From NCBI GenBank assembly GCA_041684965.1, contig JAWLGR010000007.1, positions 1 to 64,000 of the forward strand: DNA of 64,000 nucleotides. Direction: 5' to 3'. Each line of letters starts with the position of its first letter. The stretch's first letter is position 1. Both the position numbers and the translations under genes were made by a program. The stretch is from Mariniphaga sp041684965. GTDB taxonomy: Bacteria; Bacteroidota; Bacteroidia; Bacteroidales; Prolixibacteraceae. Of the stretch, positions 45,357 through 54,436 are shown in pieces. The notes under the pieces were generated by a model that was given only the letters and a program-made list of their open reading frames with translations, did not search any database and was not told the origin of the DNA.

Positions 45357-46424
45357 TTACCAGATATTGTCTTCATCTGTAAGCGGGAGGGATACTTCAG
45401 CCCTTTCCTTGTCTGATTTGTACATTGCCATTGCGATTTCAAGAGTCGGTCGAACCGATGAGCAAGGAATACAGACTTCCTTGTTCTGAATAATGGCGTC
45501 CACACAGTCGTCGATTACGTATTGATGATCAGCACTCGGAAGCGCTGTTGGATCGCTACCAGCAGTAGCAGCGGCAGCATCACCTGCTTTTCTGATTTTT
45601 TCATCTTCCGGTGTTTCATTCCTGAACTTCCATAAGCTGAATGCTGCTCCTTTCATTACGGCACTACCTTCAGTTCCATAAATCTCAATTTGGACATCGT
45701 TCCCCGGCCACAGGGCAGTACTTGCCTGAACAAATCCGCGGACTCCGTTTTTAAAAGAAATCCGGGCGTCCAGTGTATCTTCCAGTACCACATCAGGATG
45801 GGCAAGATTGCGCATTTCTGCCACAACTTTATCCCCCGGTCCCATCAGGTACTGGAGTATATCGATGTAATGAAAAGCGTGCTGAATGGTTACCCCTGCA
45901 CCATATCTGCGGTTTGAACGCCAGGCATCCATCAGGTAATAATTTCCGTCCCGATACCATTTCATAATCGCATCAACACGGAGAATTTTACCAAATCGGT
46001 TATTGTCAAGGGCCTTTTTTATCAGGCGAACAGGTTCACGCATTCTGGATTGAACGAAAATACCAAATTTAACTCCTGCCTTCTCACAGGCTTCGATCAT
46101 TTGATCTGTTTCGGCAAGCGACATGGCCGGTGGTTTTTCGCATAGTACATGTTTGCCTGCGGCAGCGGCCTTTAAAACAAACTCTGTATGAAGATGGTTG
46201 GGTGTAACTATATTCACTACCTCCACTTTATCATCTTTCAACATGTCGTCAAAGGAAGTGTAAACACGCGCGGAAGGAGCAAACTTTTCTGCCAACTTCA
46301 GAACACGTTCTTCACTGACGTCGCAAATTGCAACAAGATCGGCTTTTTCTGATTTAGTAATCGCATCTGCGTGAAGACCGGAAATCATTCCGGCGCCAAG
46401 TATCCCAAATCCTTTTTTTCTCAT
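45357..46424 (-). CDS. Gfo/Idh/MocA family oxidoreductase (operon copy 1)
   Basis: This NAD(P)-dependent sugar or cyclitol oxidoreductase starts MRKKGFGILGAGMISGLHAD from the ATG at 46424. A TTG at 46457 would extend it into the upstream stop and is unlikely. The Rossmann loop GILGAGMISGLHA, NIVTPNHLHTEFVL and CEKPPAMS (with the conserved Lys) are intact, as is the YGAGVTIQHAFHYIDIL segment with the usual His-x3-Asp. It lies 29 bases after the Zn alcohol dehydrogenase gene and 20 before the FAH gene. It probably oxidises a ring or chain hydroxyl of the same catabolic intermediate. Confidence 0.92.
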   Translation of the reverse strand: MRKKGFGILGAGMISGLHADAITKSEKADLVAICDVSEERVLKLAEKFAPSARVYTSFDDMLKDDKVEVVNIVTPNHLHTEFVLKAAAAGKHVLCEKPPAMSLAETDQMIEACEKAGVKFGIFVQSRMREPVRLIKKALDNNRFGKILRVDAIMKWYRDGNYYLMDAWRSNRRYGAGVTIQHAFHYIDILQYLMGPGDKVVAEMRNLAHPDVVLEDTLDARISFKNGVRGFVQASTALWPGNDVQIEIYGTEGSAVMKGAAFSLWKFRNETPEDEKIRKAGDAAAATAGSDPTALPSADHQYVIDDCVDAIIQNKEVCIPCSSVRPTLEIAMAMYKSDKERAEVSLPLTDEDNIW

Positions 46425-46453
46425 GATAAACGTTTTTAATTCAAATTCTCCGA

Positions 46454-47488
46454 TCAAGGTTTCAGTATTACTTTCAATGCTCTCTGGGCTTCAATTTCCT
46501 CAAATGCCTTTTCCCAATCAGTTAACTGCACCCGGTGACTGATTACATTCTGTGCAGGAAGCTGGCCGGTTGAAATCAGGTTGATTGCACGATCCCAACT
46601 TGTATAACTGGTTGACAGGCAAAAGTGAATGTCAGCCACTTTAAACGCTGCTTTTTCCCATGGAAAATCCACAGTACGGCCACCTGTCAGACCGATGGCA
46701 CAGATACGCCCTTTTTTACGGATAAGGTCAACTGTACTTGCTATTGCAGGTGGCGCACCGGAACATTCTACTACCATATCGGCTCCAATTCCATTGGTGA
46801 GTTCCATTACGGTTTCCATGATATTGTCTTCAGCCAAATTCAGAACAGTTTCAAATCCCAGTTCGCGGGCTTTATCAAGCCTTAGTCCAACATCCTGCTT
46901 AGTACCTACCATTACCACATGATGTGCCCCGGCTGCTTTGGCGGTAAGACCAGCCAAAAGTCCAATCGGTCCGGGGCCAAGAACCACCACAAAATCACCG
47001 CCTGTGATTCCGGCACGTTCAATAATATCGTGTACCGTATTCGCAGTTGGTTCCACAAGTGCGGCTGTATCAAAATCCATAGAATCCGGAATACGGTGAA
47101 GAAGCTGTTCAGGCATAACAAGATATTTTGTAAAACAGCCGTCAATTCCCCAACCGGGACTGCGTTTTGATGGACATATCTGAACATTGCCGGTGCGGCA
47201 AAGGTAACATACGCCACAGTGTTTTGTATGTGGTTCTCCAACTACACGGTCGCCGATTTTGTAATACTTACAATCCGGTCCGAGTTCAACGACTTCTCCT
47301 GAAAACTCATGTCCCAGAATAACAGGAGGCCAATATGGAAAATTGTCGTGTTTGACGTGAACATCAGTTCCGCATATACCTGCTGCTTTAACTTCAATAA
47401 GCACTTCTCCCGATCCCGGTTTGGGTTCAGGAACATCTCTTAGTTCAAGAAAACCAACTCCCTTTTGCGTTTTAACTAAAGCCTTCAT
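46454..47488 (-). CDS. Zinc-dependent medium-chain alcohol dehydrogenase
   Basis: This 344-residue MDR enzyme has the catalytic Zn site in GICGTDVH and GHEFSGEVV and the structural Zn loop HCGVCYLCRTGNVQICP (four Cys spaced 3/3/8). Its NAD(P) loop is VVLGPGPIGLLAG. It resembles threonine/iditol/sorbitol dehydrogenases, so the substrate is probably a polyol, sugar or amino alcohol. It follows the M20 gene with a 3-base gap, so it is tightly embedded in the operon. Confidence 0.92.
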   Translation of the reverse strand: MKALVKTQKGVGFLELRDVPEPKPGSGEVLIEVKAAGICGTDVHVKHDNFPYWPPVILGHEFSGEVVELGPDCKYYKIGDRVVGEPHTKHCGVCYLCRTGNVQICPSKRSPGWGIDGCFTKYLVMPEQLLHRIPDSMDFDTAALVEPTANTVHDIIERAGITGGDFVVVLGPGPIGLLAGLTAKAAGAHHVVMVGTKQDVGLRLDKARELGFETVLNLAEDNIMETVMELTNGIGADMVVECSGAPPAIASTVDLIRKKGRICAIGLTGGRTVDFPWEKAAFKVADIHFCLSTSYTSWDRAINLISTGQLPAQNVISHRVQLTDWEKAFEEIEAQRALKVILKP

Positions 47489-47491
47489 TAT

Positions 47492-48727
47492 TTATTTTTT
47501 ACAATATTTATAAATAAAGTTAAGTAATATGCCGGCTGCTTCACCAATATCATTCATATTGATCTGTTCATCTTTTGAATGTGCCACTTTCAGTGTTCCG
47601 GCTCCAAATACCAGGGTAGGAATGCGAAGTTGATTGTTATAGAACCACGCATCACAGGAGGCAGTCATCGCTTCAATTTTCAGGTGGGCTCCGGTCTTAT
47701 CAGCACTTTCGAGGAGCATTTGCGGCAGTTCATGTTCCGGTTCCAGGACGCTGCAGTCATGACGATACATAAAGCTCAATTCAAAATCATCTTCAGTCAG
47801 TCCGATGCCACCGTTTAGAAGTGCTTCCTTCATTTCCCCGCAAATATTTTCTTTGGTTTTATTTGGAAGGAACCCGAGAACTCCTTCAAGCGTTGCTTTA
47901 CTGGGAGCCGCTGCAGGCCAGTTTCCAGCCACAAGTTTTCCAAATGTAATCGGCATTGGGTTGGTATACGGGTCAAATAAAGGAAAGCCCTTTGAAGCTG
48001 CCAGCAGTCCAGCATGATATTTTTCCAACACCCCGATTGCATCACGAGCCATCAGCAAAGCACTTTTTGTCTGTCCGGCAGCTCCGCTATGTCCTGCAAT
48101 ACCTTTGAACTGTATCTTAAACCAGACCGCACCTCTGACCGAAGTTAACAAACGTTTTTCGGTTGGCTCAAGTACAATACAGGCATCAGCTTTTTCTCCT
48201 GCCCGGGTCATAGTCAGGGAGCCGTTACCACCGTTCTCCTCTTCATTGACCAAATGGCCGATAATATTTCCGTCAAGCTCAATTCCAAGCTCATCCAAGG
48301 CTTTCATGACCAGGTAGAAAAGGGCAACCTGCCCTTTATCGTCACAGGCGCCGCGCCCGAAAACGGTATCTCCTTCTATTCGGGGGTTCCAGGGATCGGC
48401 CATTCCTTCGGAGGGAGGTACCACATCGGTATGTGCGTTGAAAAGCAGTGTTTTTCCCTGTCCTCTGCCTATTTTTGAAATCTTAAGGTTAAAGCGCCCG
48501 TTGTATTTTATATCTGGCACAGGATCACAGTAATCCGGATCATTGAGAATATCATCAGACATTACAACCCGCTCCACCTTACAATTCGTTGTCTGAAATT
48601 TCTTTTCGAGAAACAGCATCAACTCATGTTCCTGTCCGGGTGTTGAAGGATATCTCATTATATCGCACAGAAACTCACGCGTATCCGAAAGCAATTTATC
48701 TATCGTTTCCTGAATTTTATTGTTCAT
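47492..48727 (-). CDS. M20 family metallopeptidase/deacylase
   Basis: From the ATG at 48727 the protein has 411 residues. An upstream in-frame start overlaps the aminotransferase gene and encodes implausible Cys/Arg-rich sequence. Zinc ligands are H99 and D101 in NAHTDVVPP, D130 in GACDDKGQ and the Glu cluster in NEEENGG (161-167), as in ArgE/DapE/CPG2-type hydrolases. The enzyme removes an acyl group or C-terminal amino acid from an amide. It is one of two different M20 enzymes in this operon, next to an aminotransferase gene, which suggests deacylation followed by transamination. Confidence 0.91.
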   Translation of the reverse strand: MNNKIQETIDKLLSDTREFLCDIMRYPSTPGQEHELMLFLEKKFQTTNCKVERVVMSDDILNDPDYCDPVPDIKYNGRFNLKISKIGRGQGKTLLFNAHTDVVPPSEGMADPWNPRIEGDTVFGRGACDDKGQVALFYLVMKALDELGIELDGNIIGHLVNEEENGGNGSLTMTRAGEKADACIVLEPTEKRLLTSVRGAVWFKIQFKGIAGHSGAAGQTKSALLMARDAIGVLEKYHAGLLAASKGFPLFDPYTNPMPITFGKLVAGNWPAAAPSKATLEGVLGFLPNKTKENICGEMKEALLNGGIGLTEDDFELSFMYRHDCSVLEPEHELPQMLLESADKTGAHLKIEAMTASCDAWFYNNQLRIPTLVFGAGTLKVAHSKDEQINMNDIGEAAGILLNFIYKYCKK

Positions 48728-48738
48728 AATGTGCTTTT

Positions 48739-50061
48739 TTATAATGACAAATTCATCACAACTTTCTCCATAATCGCCAGGCTTTCGTCTGCAATTTCTT
48801 TGGTAATCACGAGAGGAGGTGCCACACGAACTACATTTCCGTACCGGCCTACTGAACCGACCAGCAGTCCGTTGTTGGCACATTCGTTGATAACCGGCTT
48901 GATCAATTCCGGTGCAGGTTCTTTAGTTTCCTTATCTTTCACAAACTCCAGCCCCATTACCAAACCCTGACCACGGACTTCGCCCAGATATTTGCTTTTA
49001 GAAGCAATTTCCTGAAGTTTTATTTTCATGTATTCACCTAATTTGGCAGAATTTTCAACCAGTTTCTCGTTTTTCATAATATCCAGGATAACCGGCACAA
49101 CCGAGCTGGATACAGGGTTACCGCCAAGTGTACTTGACATTTCTCCTTTTGATAAACATGAAAATACTTTATTTGTTGCTACTATGGCGGAAACAGGAAT
49201 GCCGCATCCGATAGCCTTGCCCAACGTGATAATATCCGGCTTCAGGTTATCGTGTTCCATCGCAAACATTTTTCCGGTACGTCCGTACAATGACTGAACT
49301 TCATCCAGTGTAAAGAGCAAGCCTCTTTCGTGCGCCCATTCTTCAAGGCGTTTCAACCAGCCTTTCGGTGGAAAGATAAAACCGCCTGCTCCCTGATAGG
49401 GTTCCACAATCACACCGGCAAGATTCCCTGTGGAATTTGCGTTGACCACATCTTCGAGATAAGCAAAATATTTGTTAAAGTCCGGTCCGTCGTTACACCA
49501 GCCAAAAGGATCGCGGTAGGGATTCGGATATATTGCTCTTATCGAGCCCGGAACAACGGGTCCGTATTTTTTCTTTGGTCCTGCCAGTCCTCCAACAGCT
49601 GCAGTTCCTGGTGTACGACCATGAAAACCTCCTTCAAATGAAATGATTTCATAATTCCCGGTATAGCGTTTCATCAGACGCAAGGCACCTTCTACTGCTT
49701 CACTTCCGGTACTCAGAAAAAAACATTTGCCAAAATGCTCCGGCATAACGTCCATTAAAGCTTTTGCAGCTTTTGCCCGGTATTCGGTTGGGCATTCATA
49801 ATTATTGATGAGTCTGGATACTGATTCCTGCACAGCCTTTACCATAGCCGGGTGAGCATGTCCCACGTTGGTCACCAACACACCGGATGTCCAGTCAATA
49901 AAGGTATTTCCATCAACATCGGTTACAATACAACCACTACCACGCTCCCATACAACGGGAGCCTGATACCCGGTAACATCGGCTTCATATCGATGCCACA
50001 AATCTATAATTTCTTTGCCTTTGGGTCCGGGAACAGTTCCTTTTACATTTGTGTACGACAT
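48739..50061 (-). CDS. Class III PLP aminotransferase
   Basis: This 440-residue fold-type I enzyme of the GabT/ArgD class has STGSEAVEGALRL (117-129), GGFHGRTPGTAAVGG (144-158), the cofactor Asp in LDEVQSLYGRTGK (D253) and the Schiff-base Lys282 in TLGKAIGCGIP. Class III enzymes act on terminal or omega amino groups (4-aminobutyrate, ornithine, amino alcohols, beta-amino acids). Here it is flanked by a hydroxyacid dehydrogenase gene (5-base gap) and an M20 deacylase gene (11-base gap). Removal of the freed amino group from a deacylated substrate is the natural inference. Confidence 0.93.
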   Translation of the reverse strand: MSYTNVKGTVPGPKGKEIIDLWHRYEADVTGYQAPVVWERGSGCIVTDVDGNTFIDWTSGVLVTNVGHAHPAMVKAVQESVSRLINNYECPTEYRAKAAKALMDVMPEHFGKCFFLSTGSEAVEGALRLMKRYTGNYEIISFEGGFHGRTPGTAAVGGLAGPKKKYGPVVPGSIRAIYPNPYRDPFGWCNDGPDFNKYFAYLEDVVNANSTGNLAGVIVEPYQGAGGFIFPPKGWLKRLEEWAHERGLLFTLDEVQSLYGRTGKMFAMEHDNLKPDIITLGKAIGCGIPVSAIVATNKVFSCLSKGEMSSTLGGNPVSSSVVPVILDIMKNEKLVENSAKLGEYMKIKLQEIASKSKYLGEVRGQGLVMGLEFVKDKETKEPAPELIKPVINECANNGLLVGSVGRYGNVVRVAPPLVITKEIADESLAIMEKVVMNLSL

Positions 50062-50066
50062 AAGAG

Positions 50067-51080
50067 TTATTGTTTGATTTTCAGTTTTTTAATTTCATTC
50101 ACGACGCAACGGGCTGACTGGCCTTCTGCAGCAGCCAGGACATCGTTTAAAATACTTTCGCGGATTTCCCAACCGGCTTCTTCCGATGCCCAGCCGATAT
50201 GCGGAGTAAGAATCACCTTCTCCAGTCCGAAAAGTTCAAAATTCGGTGCAGGTGGTTCCACATCATATACATCGATGGCGGCCCCGGCTATTGTTCCGTT
50301 TTTTACAGCTTCAGCCAGTGCAGCCGAATCCACCATTGGTCCGCGGGATGTATTAACAATGTAAGCGGTTGGTTTCATTAATGCAAGGGTTTCGGCATTG
50401 ACAATATGTTTTGTCTCATCGTTGAGCGGAGTATGAACGGTAATATAATCTGATTCTCTGAATAAAGTTTCTTTATCCACATAAACCATCCCCTGATCTT
50501 CCAACTCTTTCTTTCTGTGTTGGCTAATGTATGGATCGCAACCAATGATATTAAATCCAAATGTTCTCAGTTTACGAAACACCCTGCTTCCGATACGGCC
50601 GGTTCCGAGAATTCCAAGGGTTTTGCCATCAAGCCGGAAAACAGGGAACAATCCGGAAAAATCCCATTGTCCTTTATTAGAGGATTCTTCCAGTGTTTTA
50701 CGGCTTCGCACTACTTTCCTGGCACAGGCAAAAATAAGTGCAATCGCATGCTCTGCCACGTCTTCCTTACAATAATCAGGCTGATAGGCAAACTGAATAC
50801 CGTATTTGGTACAAGCCTCAACATCAACATTATCGTAACCGATTCCATGCCTTATAATCAAACGGCATTTTTCAAGTTTGGAAATGATGGACTCGGACAT
50901 ATTTACCATATTGACAACAATGATGTCTGCATCTTTAATTTTAGCAAGCACATCTGCTTCCGGTTTGAATTTCAACTGGTACGTTTCAAAAACGATTCCT
51001 TTTTCGGTCAGCTTTTCCGCTTCCCAGTCAAGGTTGTCTTCAATGTAATCCGTTACAACTACTTTAATTTTGTCACTCAT
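50067..51080 (-). CDS. D-2-hydroxyacid dehydrogenase (C-terminal-binding-protein-like)
   Basis: This 337-residue NAD-dependent enzyme has the loop ILGTGRIGSRVFRKL (about 155-169) and the catalytic Arg in NTSRGPMVD, Glu in DVYDVEPP and His in TPHIGWASEEA. Relatives reduce 2-keto acids or oxidise 2-hydroxy acids. The early part, RHGIGYDNVDVEAC, is typical of the CtBP-like branch. It lies between the second Gfo/Idh gene and the aminotransferase gene and probably handles the keto acid produced there. Confidence 0.92.
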   Translation of the reverse strand: MSDKIKVVVTDYIEDNLDWEAEKLTEKGIVFETYQLKFKPEADVLAKIKDADIIVVNMVNMSESIISKLEKCRLIIRHGIGYDNVDVEACTKYGIQFAYQPDYCKEDVAEHAIALIFACARKVVRSRKTLEESSNKGQWDFSGLFPVFRLDGKTLGILGTGRIGSRVFRKLRTFGFNIIGCDPYISQHRKKELEDQGMVYVDKETLFRESDYITVHTPLNDETKHIVNAETLALMKPTAYIVNTSRGPMVDSAALAEAVKNGTIAGAAIDVYDVEPPAPNFELFGLEKVILTPHIGWASEEAGWEIRESILNDVLAAAEGQSARCVVNEIKKLKIKQ

Positions 51081-51098
51081 CGTATTGTTGTTCTTTAA

Positions 51099-52163
51099 TT
51101 ATTCATATTTCACTTTTACAGTTCTGGATGATTGATCCGATTCATAAATCGCTTCGACCACCTGCAATACCTTCACTGCATCATCACCATCAATAAAAGG
51201 CGCTTTTCCTTCAAGAATATTATCTGCTATTTCATTTATATATTCCAATCCAAGCGATCCAACATAACCCGGGACTGCTTCCAATTCAAACTGAATGGTT
51301 TGTCTTGGGGCTCCACCAAATTTTTTATTGTTGCTGCAAATAAAAAGTGTCTGCTGAGTCCCATCAAAAGACGGTGCAAAACTCAATGTGCCTTCAGTAC
51401 CCCGCAGGGCGAGATAAAGGTCTCGTCCATATGGATAGCTGTCGGGAACTGTATAGCTGATATCGAGTGCCAGCGTGGCCCCATTATCAAATGAGGCAAT
51501 GGCAAATGAATTGTCCTCAATATTGTAATTTTTATTCACGTGGACATTTTTACCAGTAACTTCTGTTATCTCTGATTCCAACAGCCACCTGTAAAGGTCA
51601 ATCCAGTGAACTCCAAGGTTGTACATCGGCCCGCCGCCACTTTTTTCCTTGACAAGCATCCATTCACTATGGCCTTCAATATAACGGTGCAATCCACCTG
51701 CTGCACAACGCCCTTCACATCCGACAATCGTTCCAAGGATACCGGATTCTATGGCTTCCTTCATTTTTCTTACTACCGGGTGGTACCGCCACAGATAAGG
51801 TGTTGAAAAAAGTACGTTGTTTGCCTTGCATGCATCGGCAATTTTTTTTGCATCTTCGGAGGTGTGGGCAACTGGTTTTTCCACTACAATATGAATTTTT
51901 TGTTCAGCGCAGGCAATGGCTGCTTCGGCGCAGTCACAGTGTGGAAGAAAAATATAGGCAAGATCCAGTTCTTCCTTATCAAGCATATCGCGCCAGGAGG
52001 CATATACATTTGTGTTAAACTGATCTTTAAAGCTGTTTCTTAAAAAATCCTTTTCATCACTGGCTGCAACAACGGTTGTTTTTTCACAAGTAATAAAATG
52101 AGGCATGTATGTGACAGGGTGCAGGTGCCCCAATCCGATGATTCCGACTTTTAATGTCTTCAT
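51099..52163 (-). CDS. Gfo/Idh/MocA family oxidoreductase (operon copy 2)
   Basis: This 354-residue protein has the dinucleotide loop GIIGLGHLHPVTYMPH, VEKPVAHT with the conserved Lys and GGPMYNLGVHWIDLYRWLL as the substrate-site segment. It differs in sequence from the neighbouring copies, so these are separate enzymes rather than recent duplicates. It starts 21 bases after the third copy ends and lies 18 bases before the hydroxyacid dehydrogenase gene. It probably carries out one of several hydroxyl oxidations or epimerisations in the pathway. Confidence 0.91.
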   Translation of the reverse strand: MKTLKVGIIGLGHLHPVTYMPHFITCEKTTVVAASDEKDFLRNSFKDQFNTNVYASWRDMLDKEELDLAYIFLPHCDCAEAAIACAEQKIHIVVEKPVAHTSEDAKKIADACKANNVLFSTPYLWRYHPVVRKMKEAIESGILGTIVGCEGRCAAGGLHRYIEGHSEWMLVKEKSGGGPMYNLGVHWIDLYRWLLESEITEVTGKNVHVNKNYNIEDNSFAIASFDNGATLALDISYTVPDSYPYGRDLYLALRGTEGTLSFAPSFDGTQQTLFICSNNKKFGGAPRQTIQFELEAVPGYVGSLGLEYINEIADNILEGKAPFIDGDDAVKVLQVVEAIYESDQSSRTVKVKYE

Positions 52164-52184
52164 ATTAATCTCTTCATTTTTTAA

Positions 52185-53369
52185 TTATAAAAGCGGTACT
52201 TCAGTCTCCGTACCATTATTTTCATCCGAAAGATATGCAGCATATATAGCCGCAGTTGTATCCACAGCAAGTGCCAGGTCCGACTGAGGCTGACGTCCGT
52301 CAGCTATACTGGAAATAAAATCCTGAAGTTCGGGCTGATAGCCCATTGTCAGGTTTTCATCCGGGGCCATCTGTACCCAACCTTCTTTGGTACTGATTTT
52401 CTCCATTACATAAATATCATTAAACTGGCTGCCTGCAGGGTTGTACGTATCCATCAGACCTGCGGGACTTAAATGGCAACGGGTCCGGTGGTTGTTGGCA
52501 AAAACTTCAACATAATCGTAAATCCCCCCGAGAACGATTTCACTTGTTATCACATCTGCGACTGTACCATCCTCAAAGGTAACATGCATATAACCGTAAT
52601 CTTCAATATCATGGTAATCTGTCCGGATAAAACCCAGATCCTGATAATTTTCCAGACGTGTAATCTGATGCGTCCGGGCAGAAATCTTTTTCGGGCGGAT
52701 GGGTTTTCCGTTGCGGGCCAGCCCTTCAATTCGTTTCAGATAGAGCATTCCACCCAAGGGATGGCATCCTTTTCCAATCAGGGACCCACCCCCGGCTTTT
52801 TGCCAGATACCGTAAACAGGAGATGCAGAACCGTTATGTGATTCCTCTCCGATCATTCTCAGAATCTGGGCTTTTGACTTTTCAATCACCTCCCGTTCCT
52901 TCTGGATACCAGGTGCATAAACGAAATTCTCGGCGTATCCAAATATGCAATTATTCTCCTGAACCGCAGCAGATATTCTCTGTAGTTTTTTAATCACCTC
53001 TTCAAGCATTTTGCTTTTAGAATCCTTGTCTCCACGGTAATTGCGATCAGTTTTTTCGGGACCAAAAAAACCGGTTAAAGGTTTTTCGCATATAATTGCT
53101 TTTCCTTTTTCAGCAGCAGCCAGAATATTGGTCTCGTGCGCATATGGCGGAGAACAGATATCAAGAACATCCACATCATCAAGCATTTCATATACCGAAT
53201 TGTACACGGGAATGAAATATTTTGAACCAAAAGCTCTTCTGCTTTCCTTCCGGAGGGAGGTCACCCCGGCAATTTCAACACTGGTACCATAAATCCTTTT
53301 CAGGCATTCCACATGATATGCGCCAGCAAAGCCAGTGCCTACCAGACCTATTTTTATTTTCTCTGCCAT
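52185..53369 (-). CDS. Gfo/Idh/MocA family oxidoreductase (operon copy 3)
   Basis: This 394-residue member has GLVGTGFAGAYHVECLKR, ICSPPYAHETNIL and CEKPLTGF. A charged insertion of about 25 residues follows that motif (GPEKTDRNYRGDKDSKSK), which makes it longer than copies 1 and 2. The substrate region GSLIGKGCHPLGGMLYLKR keeps the His. Proteins of this longer type are common in sugar-catabolic loci of Bacteroidota and Planctomycetota. The specific reaction is unknown. Confidence 0.9.
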   Translation of the reverse strand: MAEKIKIGLVGTGFAGAYHVECLKRIYGTSVEIAGVTSLRKESRRAFGSKYFIPVYNSVYEMLDDVDVLDICSPPYAHETNILAAAEKGKAIICEKPLTGFFGPEKTDRNYRGDKDSKSKMLEEVIKKLQRISAAVQENNCIFGYAENFVYAPGIQKEREVIEKSKAQILRMIGEESHNGSASPVYGIWQKAGGGSLIGKGCHPLGGMLYLKRIEGLARNGKPIRPKKISARTHQITRLENYQDLGFIRTDYHDIEDYGYMHVTFEDGTVADVITSEIVLGGIYDYVEVFANNHRTRCHLSPAGLMDTYNPAGSQFNDIYVMEKISTKEGWVQMAPDENLTMGYQPELQDFISSIADGRQPQSDLALAVDTTAAIYAAYLSDENNGTETEVPLL

Positions 53370-53398
53370 GAATCCCTATTCGACTTAAAAGACTATCT

Positions 53399-54436
53399 TT
53401 AATATTTACCGTCTCTTACTTCATAATGGGTGGGTTTACCAAGCAATTTCTGTTCTTCTTTCATCCATTCAGCAATCCATTCAATGACTTTCGAAATTGG
53501 TACTTGTGGGCGACCATAAAGTTCGTATGCATAATTCGAATTATTAAGCAGTGCGGTCGGAGCTTCCTGACCAACAAGTTTGGGTTCTACTCCAAACAAC
53601 TTTCCAAATTCCTGTGCAACATCGCGTACACGCAGGATTTCATCTCCAGTTATATTGAGTATTTTTGCCGGGCTCGATGCAAGTTCTATCGAACGAAGAA
53701 CTACATCGTTAACATCTCCCTGCCATATAACATTGAAATAGCCCATCGACAAATCCAGCGGTTCTTCATTTTTTACCTTGGTCGCAATATCAACCAATAC
53801 TCCATACCTGAGCTCAACCGAATAATTTAAGCGAATTAAAGCTACAGGAGTATTGTTCTTTTTGCTGCCATATTCAAACATCCTCTCTCTTCCAAGGCAC
53901 GATTGGGCATATTCACCAACTGGTTCAGGTTTGTCGGTTTCTTTTGAACCACCTGAATCGACCGGGACAAGCGGATATACACATCCCGTGGAAAATGCCA
54001 CCAGCCTTGAATCTTTAAAATGCTCAACCACAAGAGCCGGCATGTAGGAATTCACCGCCCATGTGAGGGAAAGATTGTCTTCTGAACCAAATTTCATACC
54101 TGCCAGAAAATAAACATTTTTCACCTTTGGCAAAGAATTTATAAAATTTATATCCAACAAATCGCCATGGATTGTTTCAATTCCCATTTTTTCAATACGC
54201 TTCTGTTCTTCCTCTGACTCAAAAAGTGAAACCCCGTAAAACTTTTTTGAGACACCTGCAGCATCACATGCCTTTATTGCCATTTGCGCCAGTGTAGGAC
54301 CTATTTTGCCGCCAATGCCTAAAAACATGATGTCTCCGTCTAAACGGCGAAACATATCGATAGCTTCAGCTCCTGGTCTTGATATCAGCTCTTCAAGCTG
54401 TTCTTCATTTGCTATTTTTTCAGGCAATTCAATCAT
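53399..54436 (-). CDS. NAD-dependent epimerase/dehydratase-like protein without the active-site lysine
   Basis: This 345-residue extended-SDR-like protein has the glycine loop LGIGGKIGPTLA (G40/42/43/46), AFSTGCVYP (S149, T150) and the Tyr of YAQSC (Y176). The residue four places after the Tyr, Lys in active SDRs, is Cys180. Either this subfamily uses another base or the reaction differs. The first four codons overlap the preceding M20 gene by eight bases, indicating translational coupling. It could act on a nucleotide sugar, a free sugar acid or a cyclitol. Confidence 0.87.
   Translation of the reverse strand: MIELPEKIANEEQLEELISRPGAEAIDMFRRLDGDIMFLGIGGKIGPTLAQMAIKACDAAGVSKKFYGVSLFESEEEQKRIEKMGIETIHGDLLDINFINSLPKVKNVYFLAGMKFGSEDNLSLTWAVNSYMPALVVEHFKDSRLVAFSTGCVYPLVPVDSGGSKETDKPEPVGEYAQSCLGRERMFEYGSKKNNTPVALIRLNYSVELRYGVLVDIATKVKNEEPLDLSMGYFNVIWQGDVNDVVLRSIELASSPAKILNITGDEILRVRDVAQEFGKLFGVEPKLVGQEAPTALLNNSNYAYELYGRPQVPISKVIEWIAEWMKEEQKLLGKPTHYEVRDGKY

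Noticed and set aside
48728..48883. Longer N-terminus for the M20 gene
   Set aside because: The extension runs into the aminotransferase gene, encodes Cys/Arg-rich non-family sequence, and the internal ATG at 48727 aligns with M20 starts.
50517..51098. 193-codon plus-strand open frame
   Set aside because: It lies antisense to the well-supported 2-hydroxyacid dehydrogenase gene and has no protein-family character.
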